Shown: piece after piece, positions 14,426 to 33,100 of the stretch
Layout: each line of letters starts with the position of its first letter
How positions within the stretch are numbered: the first letter of the stretch is position 1
Assembly: GCF_002775205.1 (NCBI RefSeq)
Contig: NC_036457.1
Coordinates: 12,934,996-12,998,995 of the forward strand
Length of the DNA stretch: 64,000 nt
Direction: 5' to 3'
DNA from: Xiphophorus maculatus
Lineage: Eukaryota; Chordata; Actinopteri; Cyprinodontiformes; Poeciliidae
Notes under the pieces: generated by a model
Seen by the model: the letters and a program-made list of their open reading frames with translations, nothing else
The model's database searches: none
Told to the model about the DNA's origin: nothing
Made by a program: the position numbers and the translations under genes

Positions 14426-14830
14426 CGCTGGGATGCTAGTAGTACCCACCTGCCTGTTGCTCGTTTATTTCCGCTATTTTTCTGCTGTTTCGCTCCGACC
14501 AAACTTCATAGCTGGGACCAGATTCATTGTAGATTCAAACCGCTAATGTTAGCTAGGAGTAGCAAGCTAGTTCGAGCTTTAGCCGACTTATCCGTAATTA
14601 AAACAGAAAACGTTCTCTCCGCTCTCCCAGAAACTACGCTGTAATGACTGGTCGTTGAAATATATTTCCCTTTAATCATCCGCGTAAACACAGCGACAGC
14701 ACAGACGCCAAACCGTAACCTTTATCTTTCGATCCCCATGATTCAGTGCAACCGCTGACGCTGTGCCATGGCAACCGCAGCAATTGTTGCAACACCTTTA
14801 GTCACCAGAGAGGCGCTGTTGTTCTTCCAC
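14426..14830 (-). promoter_or_regulatory. lca5: Probable LCA5 first exon and promoter
   Basis: Composition rises in G+C and CpG between about 14420 and 14830. A minus-strand donor-like site, CCCAGCG|gtaaac, marks a possible 5' UTR exon end at 14426. This is the first such block upstream of the LCA5 coding start, which requires a 5' UTR exon. The exact start site is not determinable here. Confidence 0.35.
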
Positions 14831-15000
14831 CTAGTAGTAGTTTTAGTTGAAGTAAACATCTGACCACGGAATAACGCTTCAAAACCTTTATTTTTTTATT
14901 TTTTTATTTTACATGTTGTTAGTGGAGTAGTTTTTAGACTGTGGGTGGAAGCTGGACTACACGGAGAGAACTCAGACATGCACAGGGAGAATGTAGACTT

Positions 15001-15323
15001 CATGCAGGTCCCCAGGCTATGGACCTGCATAAATAGATTTATGCAGGCTAGGATTTATACACTACACAAGAGTCTAGTTTCTGGTTTCTCATCAGAAACC
15101 ATGAAAAACAAACCTGACCAAAGGAAATGTGACTTTAGATTCATTTTCATTTTGTGTTTGAAATTAATAAAACGCCTGATAAAGAAAAACTAAGAACTGG
15201 CCCATTTTTCGTCTTGTTAGACTGCTATCAAAGGATACTGTGACTGTAGGGTGACTGTCTCTTCTGTAGCTTCAAATATTTGTTTTTCACCATAAAACAT
15301 ATTTGCTCATTACATGAGCAAAT
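15001..15323. repeat. Two short perfect inverted repeats
   Basis: ATGCAGGTCC (15002-15011) is mirrored by GGACCTGCAT (15021-15030) across a 9-base loop, with a third partial copy ATGCAGG at 15041. ATTTGCTCAT (15301-15310) is mirrored by ATGAGCAAAT (15314-15323) across 3 bases. Both are perfect 10-bp hairpins in non-coding DNA between LCA5 and SH3BGRL2. Confidence 0.7.
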
Positions 15324-15458
15324 AGAGTAATCAGATATTAGATATTTTTGATAAGTTTCAGTATTTAAAGTACAAATTGTCAGATTGTGTTGCACTTTGA
15401 GTACAATGCGGGAAACACAGTAGCTACAACTGAGTTATTTGCTATCAAATGTTGAAGT

Positions 15459-15763
15459 TGTGGTGGAAAATTACTGTAAGTTAACATCTGCTGACCATGT
15501 GAAATGCTTGTGAACTCTCGCCAAAAGAACTATTTTTGTTACATGTACAAGGCTGAGAGTTGTTTTCTACAGCTGCATCAGAACCAGACTGTCTCACCCC
15601 TTGTTTTGAATTCCTTATCTTTGGTATAAAACTCATGTGTTGTCTCTGATTGGCTTCATTATTGATTGTCCTACAAGCTCTCTGTATTGTGCACGATATA
15701 TGAATAAACCTGATTGAGTGATTTCACCTGACAGTGCTTGGTAAAATAGTTTTTTCCACAACA
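15459..15763 (+). mobile_element. Solo LTR of an endogenous retrovirus-like element
   Basis: A 305-bp unit begins TGTGGTGGAAAA and ends TTTTCCACAACA, which are near-perfect inverted termini with the TG…CA ends typical of LTRs. It is flanked on both sides by the 4-bp direct repeat AAGT (15455-15458 and 15764-15767), as expected of integrase-made target duplication. Inside are a TATA-like GGTATAAAACTC (about 15625) and an AATAAA poly(A) signal (about 15702), in the right order for U3-R-U5. No internal region is attached, so this is a solo LTR fossil left by recombination. The family (retrovirus versus other LTR element) is not resolved. The intact target repeat suggests moderate rather than great age. 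Confidence 0.75.
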
Positions 15764-16299
15764 AAGTGTATGGGGTCGATAAGAAAAATTGGTCGGTTTT
15801 GTACCTCTCTTCAGTGTGCTTTTGATTTTAGTTTTGTATTATTTTTTAAATAAAAATAAAATTAAATCAAATGTAATTTTTGATGAAGTTTTGATCAACT
15901 GTGTTAATTGTACTCCTGTAAAATATTTTGTGTGTGTGGTTTTTAAAAAAATAGATCAATTAACCACCTTTGGTTGGTTGTTTTTGTTACGTTTTCTGAT
16001 ACAATGGATGTAAACAGATTAAGCAGTGCATTACATTTCAAACAGGGCATAAAACCTAGAGAGCACAACTTTCCCCTCTGCTTTACCTAAAAAACTGGGT
16101 TAAGTTGCTTAACATACTCAAAAACAAACCGGAATCATCGGCTTGCTTTCAGAATAAATTTAAGCTTCTCAAACATTTGATATTTTTGAGGAACTACATT
16201 GTATCAATTCACATAAGCATTTCAGCAACTACATGAAGTGTGCCCAATTACAAAAATAAAACATATCATCTTATAAAATCCACGTGGCCCTTTAATTCC

Positions 16300-16566
16300 G
16301 GAATTTTGTTTTGAAAGATATGGCGGAAGTGTAAAGTCCAGCTTGATCTATGTTGCATGTATTCAAAGAGCGTCACTGGCTGCTGTATTATCATGGCTCA
16401 GTTTAAATATCGGTGCAGCGTGTTCTTTCTCTGCTGAAGCACACTGCGCCTCGTCTGTTTTCAAGTTTTTGTCATTTTATGAGAGGAATAAAATTGCACA
16501 AGTTACCGAAAAACGTTGTTCGGCAACAACAAACCATTAGTCGACCGCTGGCGATAATTTGGGATT
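16300..16566 (+). promoter_or_regulatory. sh3bgrl2: SH3BGRL2 promoter and 5' UTR
   Basis: Upstream of the start codon is GGCGGAAGTG (16322-16331), a strong ETS-type motif within AAGATATGGCGGAAGTG, which also resembles a YY1/ETS initiator arrangement found at TATA-less housekeeping promoters. No TATA box is evident. The transcription start is probably within a few tens of bases of this site, leaving a 5' UTR of about 0.2 kb. Confidence 0.4.
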
Positions 16567-24460
<7,894 letters not shown>

Positions 24461-26260
24461 ATCAAGCCCATCTTTACACGTGCATAACTTCCTGCATTGC
24501 ATCACCTCCTTTCTCGTGACAACTCCAGAGTTTTGCCAAACTTCAGCCCTAGTGAATGCCGCCTCGCTGACCCATTCACCGGATCTGAAAAGGGCCCAAT
24601 GCTGCAGCTACAGAGATGAAATCATGGAGGACTAACTTTGCCTGGGTTCCGTTTGCGTTTGGTTTTGTTGCTTAACATGGTGTGTCGGCAAACGATGCTT
24701 GTAGCACATGTCCCTGCTAACTCGAGAACCACGTAGCAGCATTTTCATCAGTGGCCTTTTAAAAGTGTCAGTGCAATGGATGGAGGTAAATGTTTAGGTG
24801 CTTCACTACAAGACAGCTTTTGTTTACACCCTTGTTTAAGTGAGCGAGCGTCTGTGTGCATACTTTCTGTTAGCGTCTGCATCAGTCAGCAGCTGCTAAT
24901 GACGGTTGGTTGGATGAAGGGAAGACTTAATGTAGCCTAAAACAAACCAGGAATTCGCCTGGGTGCTTGTCTATGTCTATGTTATGACCAAATGCTAAAA
25001 AAAAAATCTAATCTTACAAGCTCAAAAGGTTTACTAAATGTCAGAATTAAATAATTTGTAGCTACCCGTATCTAGTTAAATAATCCTGTTTCAATATTTC
25101 ATGTTTATTTGTTTTCTGTGCATGCAGTCGGTCTAGTGGTCATGATTTAAACTTGGGACATTTTGGCTTTCCCAAGCTGTCTCTGGGTCTATTTCTTGGA
25201 CTCTTCAGTTCTATTGAGGCTGCATTTTGTTACAGACGAAGACAAACAAAGGCTGTATGGATCATTTTAATCCTCGGATTAGGTGCTCCAGTTGTTTTGA
25301 CAGCTTGTCTTTCCCCTTCTCTCTACACTGCCAAATGTCAAAGTAAACATGCACTCCACTGTGGACAGACTTCCATATTTGTGCTGTACATGTCATGACA
25401 TATAAGTTTAACTTTTCTTATCTTTCAGTCTTAAGTCCATATTTGCCCTCCAATCCCTGTTAAATTGTGCTGGTTTGATATTATCTCATCATCATGGATG
25501 AACAGATCTATTATTTTATCAACTCAAACGTAGCATTACAGGCAAAGTTTCATGCAAAAATATTCCCAATTTTGCTGATATGTCTCCTTAGTTGTTGCAT
25601 CATGAGATGACCTTGTATTGTTTTGCTGTCTTTTTTAAAAATTTGGCTTGTGTTTCTTCTTGTAATAAGCTCATAAGAATTGTATTCAATCACACATTAC
25701 TGTAAAGATTATTTTTGCATAAATGCAGATTACAATATTTCACAATAATTGCTTTGCTGTCAAGTGCATTTTATTTTTTACACTAGCTTTGATTTTACTA
25801 TTTTAAAATGCTTTTACTCTGTAACAGATGAGCACAACTGTAAAATATAGTAAACTAATAATTAATTTTTTAAAAATGAATCAGTAGAAGGAGATCAGCA
25901 CACCATGGAAAAAACAAAGTGTGGCTGTTTTACAGAGAGCATCACATACACTGCCTTACAAATGTGTCATGGGCACAAAAATTGCACTAATTTAAATGTA
26001 TTATGACCGAACAAAAGTTCCACATAAGAGTAAAGTGAAAGGAGTAAAATTGCTTTTAAGTTAAGTTATTTGTGTTTTATTTCATTACACAGAAAATGTA
26101 ATGAGATACAGAAAATCAAATTTAGTTTATTTTGGTCATTTACACCCTGGTATTACTTTGTCAGAAATATGTATGTGGCTCCTTTAACAGTAAAACAAAA
26201 ACGGACGTAAAAGCTTTATCCTGTAAATTACGGCAATAAAGCCTTAACATCTCTACAGCC
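24461..26260 (+). other. sh3bgrl2: Probable SH3BGRL2 3' UTR
   Basis: The stretch follows the stop codon without any other gene. AATAAA at 26235-26240 is a reasonable poly(A) signal about 1.8 kb downstream. A long 3' UTR is typical of SH3BGRL2 in other vertebrates. Transcript data are needed to place the end. Confidence 0.4.
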
Positions 26261-29200
26261 AAGTCCCCAGTTTGCTGCTCTCTTCTGTGTAAACCTAATG
26301 GAGTTAACCATGGAGCAAATAAAATGTTCTTATTTGACTTTCAGATTCCAAGATAGTTTTGGACCATCATAATTACAATTAAAGTGTTCATTAAATGAAT
26401 TTTCCTAACATGTTTCTGTCTTTGATATATTTGTAAGGGGATTCTGCCTAAATGAATGAATGGGCTAAACACAAGTGCCTGTAAACACAATGTTAAAAAC
26501 AATTGTTTTATATAACTGGACATGGTAATGACAGGTTAGCTTTTTTTCCTGTCAATGGTTCTACAAGGTTCTACAATGAATATAATCATAAAATCTACAA
26601 AACACACAACAGATTTTAAACCTATAGTTCAGTAATGGCCCTGGTTCTCAGTAATTTAAAGCAGCTTCTGTTACTACGTGTTCACATGACTGCAAATTAA
26701 TAATCCCAGTCGTGTACTGAATGCTCAGAATGAAAATATTTGAAGTTCTGAAAACAAACAAAGCACAAAAAACATGATGAATCCTTCCTCGATCTCAAAT
26801 TACAGAGGCTATAGTCTCTGATCTTCTTTTGAAAGAGTCAGTTTCAATTATTTCCTGTAAATTCTTTCCTTTCACCTTCCTTGACCATCAGTCATCCTGT
26901 TTGTAACATGATCACTCTGTTTGTCAGGCAGAGAGTGCTTCTTTGCATGAGACATGGTGTAACGTAATTTCCTACCAGAGCCTGATTTGTATCTCAGAGT
27001 TTGTAATGATTTACTAGAACATCAATATGTGCTTAGCCTGTTTTTCTTTCCAAACGTCACTCTTCTGTATTTTTGTCAACGACAGAGAAAACTAACCAAA
27101 TATGGAAAAGGCTACATAGATTCATTAAGTCTCATATTGTTGTGATGTCTTTATGGCAGTTTAGAGTCTTTGTGTGTGTTTTTTTTCCCTATGTATATTT
27201 ATTAGTAATCTAAATAATCAGTGTGTGCATGTGAATTTCTAATTTAGTCGAGCAACAGTGAAAAATGAGCTTTAATGGCTCATAATGTTTAAGATATGAC
27301 CTTTCACTATTTACAAAAAAGCAAGTGTTTCTTAGTCTGTCTTTTTTTTTCCTTGGCATAATTTCACACTGAAAATATTAGTAAAAATGTTACCCTTAAT
27401 ATTAGTAAATATTTAGTAAGAAGAACAGCCTTTCAGTAAAAAATTCCAAATTATTTCTTCACAAAAATCAGTTCTCTTACTTTTGCAGAGTCTTTCTTCT
27501 TCCTTAAAACTAGATGAGTCTTTATGTTTGTCATAACAACAAAATTTCTCACTTTAAATTGACATTTTTATTATGACTGGCTAAAAAGGCATGAAGGGGC
27601 TCACTATGACTTTCCTTTTTCACTCTCTCTTTCTTCTAAAAGACATTTAAAAGACCCAAGAGGTGCTGCTGTTAGCAGTTATAACCTTTCTGATTTAAAA
27701 GATATTATATATTGCCATAATGAGATATAAATTTTGTAATAAGGATTTTTGCACCTCATTATAATCACAAACTTTTCTCGAGATGCTGCTCATGAATTTA
27801 TTTGGCATACTGGTATTGTTAATTTTTGCAGTAAAGGCACTTTGTCCTCTAAATACCACTTTTTGTTATACTTCCACAACATAAGCTTATACAGAAATCT
27901 TCTTTTTCTTTTGGCATTTCTCTTTAAGGGTTACCACGGTGAGTCATCTGTCTCAATGTAACTCTGCCTTCCGCATCTTCTTCTCTCACACCGATGTCCA
28001 GCTACCTTGTAGATGCTGATGCAGAAATATAAACATAAAAAAAGACACATAAATATTAGTCCTTTTTCAGAACTTTTGTCAATGTCGCAGTTATTTTGAA
28101 TATTTATGTTTACCGACTGACAGATATGACCAAGTTTAGGTGAGTGACCATGTTCTTTCAGTCATTTTTTTCTTAATTTTTAAGGCCAACACTTCTGCCC
28201 CATTTAAAATTTTCATTTTGAAGAGAAATCATTACCTATCACTTGCTCATTTTTACATCATGTCCTCCTCGTACATTGCTGCCAAATAAACTGTGTATTT
28301 GTCAAACTAATTTACTATTATTTGCATGGTAGCTAAATTAGTCTATTATTCACAAGTAAATCAGTAATTAGACATGAAGAATCAAGTGCATGTTGTGAAA
28401 TGCCTATAAGAGTGTACACTATGAAAACAGTAATAAGGAGAAGTTGTGCAGATTCTTAGCAAAGGAAATTGTAACGTGCAAAAATACCCAAAGTCAGTTG
28501 ACCGAAAATGCTGAATAGACAAATACACTTTTGCAATACATTTGAGAACAGTTTGCCCCCTTCCTTCAACGTCCACACACCCTGGTCCCCAGATCTTGCT
28601 TGCCTCAAATTTTAACTAGATGTTCAATCTGATTTTAAACATGTTTTGGTCATTAAAACTGTATTAGTCTGTTTGCCAAACATAGGACATGACCAGTCTC
28701 AGAACATAGAACTTTCTTGCACAGTACAACACATATTTGTCAGTAGGTGAGGATGCTATTTATCAGTGTTATATGCCACACTTTTAGGACTTTTGCTGGT
28801 TAAATCACAAATATTTTTCATTCTATTGTCACTTTCTTGTCACCTTGCAGTCATGCATCAATTTGTGTTGGTCTACTAAAAATTACAACTGTAAAGTAGT
28901 GTTTTGTATTATCGAACATGCTCCGGAAGGTACAGCTTTGTTACACTTAGCAGTGCTGTTTTGCTTTGCTGAACATTTTTGGAAGAAAAAATTTGGTTCT
29001 TTCAAGGAAATGAATAAATGCGCTGATCACAGAGAAGCAGAGTTTCATAATAGGAAATGTTTTGCATCCAGGCTCGAAGTGATATAAATGATGGTGGGCA
29101 GGAGCTAGTTCCTGAATTTCAAGTGCTTGTGAAAGAGAGGTGTTGCTAGAGGCCAAGTTTTCATTATTTTTCTGTTCTTGTTTTGTTCTTGGCTGCATCA

Positions 29201-30104
29201 AGCCTGCAAGGTAAGAGAAAATGTCTTTTTTGAAAACAGCCACATAATTTATTTAAAAAAACAAACAAAAAAACTTTAAAAGTTTTACTTTTCAACATTG
29301 AAGATCAAAATCACCCATATGTTTGCTAAGGAGTAATCCAAATTTGTACCTGTTTATGTGAAAGTCTAAATCATTGAAATGTTCAGCACACTTTTTCCTC
29401 AGTGGAGATTAGTATGTGTGCATAATTTACAAACTGGATTCTCACACAGAATTACACCAAACTTTGCATTGTTAACAAAGTTATTGCAAAATCTGTAGAA
29501 ATCAAAAAAGTGTTAAATAGTTGGGACATATAAAAATGATAAGACAGGAATAACTTAAGCCTACATGATCAGAGGTCAAGTTCACTTGACATTTGTTCTC
29601 AAACACGCTTCCTTTTGATGTTGGATGTTTTCTTCTGAATCTCTTGACACATTATTTCATCCTTTCTAAAAGAAAGATAAATAAAAAAGCTAATATATTA
29701 CACATCTGCTTTCTAAAAGTAATACATATTAAAAGGTATTCTGTTCATGTCGAATGTTAGATCTTTTTTTATGTATGGTGTAAAAACAAACACCATACAA
29801 AACATGATCCCCTGTCATGTTCCATCTTTAATGATTGATCAAAATGTCAACATGTTAGAGTTTGCACTGCAAGTCCACACAGTCCATTTTATTCATAGGG
29901 ATCCGCATGGCGCGCACATCCTACGACATAAACACATTTTCTGTTTGTTTATTAATTTCTAAATAGTGGGAGATAATATCTGGACGTTCAGGTAAGAAGC
30001 AAAAATGTTTTATCCTTTTGAGAAACGAGAAGTAGTGATACAATATCCAAACGGCTCTTATTTCACTCCAAAATTTGTCACACATAACCATCATTGTAGA
30101 GGGA
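26261..30104. other. Intergenic stretch, nothing recognised
   Basis: About 3.8 kb of AT-rich DNA between SH3BGRL2 and the SRCR receptor gene. No coding exon, RNA gene or clear repeat family is seen. One perfect 10-bp inverted repeat, TGTATGGTGT / ACACCATACA, lies at 29772-29799. Confidence 0.5.
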
Positions 30105-30179
30105 ACAATAGCTTCCTCTTTTTCACTTTTTAAATTTTCTGTACCTTTTGCAGAATTTGGCCTTCTCGGAGGACCTAAT
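30105..30179 (+). promoter_or_regulatory. Receptor promoter with PU.1-like site
   Basis: About 50-70 bases upstream of the receptor start codon the minus strand reads GTGAAAAAGAGGAAGC (30111-30126), nearly the textbook PU.1/SPI1 site (AAAAAGAGGAAGTG), with an adjoining GTGAAA that resembles an IRF half-site. TATA-less promoters with PU.1 sites close to the start are characteristic of myeloid genes. The alternative is that the sequence ccttttgcag (30144-30153) is a splice acceptor and the true promoter lies further upstream. In that case this would be only an intronic polypyrimidine tract. Confidence 0.4.
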
Positions 30180-33100
30180 ATGGAAAGTCAGCATTTTTGT
30201 TTCCTTTTAATTGCAGGTGAGATTTTGTTTTTCTAGACACATACTTTCTGTTCATCTTTGGTGAAATGGTTTCCCTTACAACTACATCAACAAAGCATTG
30301 CTTGCTCCCAAGTGAAATTTTGACAGATTTCACTTGGGAGCAAGACATAAGATACTAAGTTTATTTTAAAACAGATACTATTTAAATCTTGCATCTCTCT
30401 AATGTTGGAAAAAGAATGATTTTTCCAAATTGCCACACTTTTTTATTGATGGTTGTTGCAGATCTTCATAACATCACACATAAGTATTTAAACTATATGT
30501 CATTGCCCTTCAGGTCTGCTGAGCTTACCTCTACTTATAGGTCAGTAAATTCCAAGCACGTGGCTGGATATCTATGTCCATCTTATTAAAAAAGCCTCTT
30601 GGCTGTCTTTGTCCATTGTTTTCTGTTTTTTTTTTTAATTGGTTACATTTCATTTCCAGAATGTGATAAAATTAGGCTTGTCGGGCCTTCACGTTGCGCT
30701 GGCAGAGTGGAGATCTACCATGATGACGTCTGGGGAACCGTGTGTGATGATCACTGGAGCATTGCTAATGCTGAGGTGGTGTGCCGAGAGTTAAATTGTG
30801 GCATTGTTATGGAGGCCAAGAAAAGTGCGTTCTTTGGCGAAGGCACACATGAGATCTGGTTGGATGATGTGCAGTGTAATGGGAAAGAGACCTCCATTAC
30901 CAAGTGCCAGCACAAGCCTTTTGGGATTAATAATTGTGGGCATAGTGAAGATGCTGGAGTTGTATGCTCTGGTAAGTTCAATACTACTCTCTATACTTGA
31001 GTTGCGTCATACATTTAATGAGAAAGAGCTTCTGTATTTTAATTAAAGGTGTAAAGTTATAGAACAAGTTACATGAAGATTTAAAACAAAGCAATAGCTT
31101 AACACAATTCAAAAGAAAGTACAAGGAGGTAATTTTCAATAGATACACATATGGGTGACAGAAAGCAATAAGGTGTGTATTGCAGATAACAACTTGGTGT
31201 AAGGGTTTAGAAAGACAAACCAGCATAAAAAGGGAAAATGTATGGGTAAATATTAATAACTGTTATTTCTGACTGCCATTTTGATTTTGATTTTGATTTT
31301 TTTAATGACAGTAGGACTCTAAAGTTTCAAGTGTTTAGGGGGTAGGAGTTTATAAGTTCTCACTTCTTCCTACCCCATTTTGAGCATGTTATGTTAACTG
31401 AAACAAAAAATCTGTATTTCCTCTTCTTTTTTATGCACTTCTTGTTACTGTGCACTATTTTATTTTTATATTTGTATCATGTTCGAATAAATTTCATTTC
31501 ATTTCAGAATCCATACTTATTATCTGGGAAAATAAATGTGTTAAAATAAATACGTTTGTATTTGCAAACGTATTTATAATTGCAAATGTACTTTCAGTAT
31601 TTAAGTTCACTTTGAACTTAAATGAGTTCAAAGTGAACAAGGTCAAGATCAAACCAGTGGAACTATGCTTATCAGTATCAGATAGATACACTATCTGGGT
31701 AAAGATATGTTGTTGAGGTTTGTTGAAGCATGGACCTGATCTTCTACCTCATATTACAAATCTATACTTTTAAATACTTAGAAACTTACTGAATTTAAAT
31801 CAAATGAGCAGGGAAAATCATCCATGGTCCCAAGAGCCCACATTGCTGCTGTGTGGCAAGTTTTGCATAGTTTCATCATCGAGACTTTTCTTAATCCAAT
31901 CTCAACAGTGGCGTTTCTTTCTCCACCAAATTTACCAGGGGAATCAGAGTGGCACAAGATTTGTTTCATGGGGTATAGAACAAAACAATGAAACAAAAAA
32001 TATATCACTATTATCAGTATTTAATGTTTTTTATATACATATTAGGGAGTACTATGCATATTCTGTGAGCTGTGATGACTGTGCAATGCATTTTAATGAC
32101 TTGAGATAAAAGTGCTAATCTTAAAAAATATTAATTTAATTGTACATTATTTTTTCTGAAAATAATATACACCCTTCTTTCACTTATTTGGTTCTGATCC
32201 TTGTTGAGGCTCTTATAAAACATGACAGATTAGGATCTCTCACTAAACAAAAATAACAATAAGTGACCTATTTCAGATATTTATTGGAGTAAATTGACAC
32301 ACCTGGCAGTAAACCAAAACTACATTTGCAGAGTGCTTCATCTTGCACTGCAAAATGGAAAATGGGTAAAAATGAACAACATCTACTTCAAAGCATTTTA
32401 TGATTAAATTGTTATTGGTTTTTGTTTGATTTTATTGTCATTGATTTGAGTGGTGGATGAAATTCTTTGCCCCCCTTCAAGCTTTCCTATTATGTTATAC
32501 TGATCACTGTCTGTTGTTTTAGAACGTATTCGGATTCTCAACGGAACCAGTCGTTGCAATGGCAGAGTGGAGCTCTTCCAAGGTGGCCAGTGGAAGCGAG
32601 TGTGCAGCAGTGACTGGGGTAAGGAAGAAGCAGACGTGGTGTGCCGGGAGATCAGCTGTGGCTCGCCTGTTGTTCAGGCTGCAACACAATACTTTGGAGA
32701 GGGTCAGGGGCTGCATGGTGTCAAAGCTAACTGTGTTGGGAACGAGACCTCCATCTCCAGCTGTGTGATGCAAGACTTCAGAGAAACCTGCATTGATGCT
32801 ACCATTTCCTGCATGAGTAAGTCAAACTTATAACTGACATTATACACTAATTTACTTCAACTTTAACGCTAAACATTGTATTTTTCTCACTTGCTTGGAT
32901 GGACATATCTCGATTTTTTTTCTAAAACTTCACAGACAGCAAGCCAATCCGGCTAATAAATGGGACTAGTCGATGTTCTGGTCGCGTAGAAGTGTACTAT
33001 GAGGGACAATGGGGAACCGTTTGTGATGACAAATGGGGCATGCAGGAAGCAGCTGTAACATGCCGAGAGATGAACTGTGGGAATGCTCTCGCTGTCAAGT

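Larger units (their letters stand above)
30972..32522. other. Receptor intron between SRCR1 and SRCR2
   Basis: A 1.55-kb intron, by far the longest in the SRCR-encoding part. I checked for an extra SRCR exon and see none on either strand. It holds a LINE 3' end and two perfect hairpins, annotated separately. Confidence 0.6.

Noticed and set aside
30972-32522. A possible additional SRCR exon in the long intron after SRCR1
   Set aside because: No CSGRVE-, WGTVCDD- or GHGEDAG-like motif was found in either strand. The total of nine SRCR domains stands.
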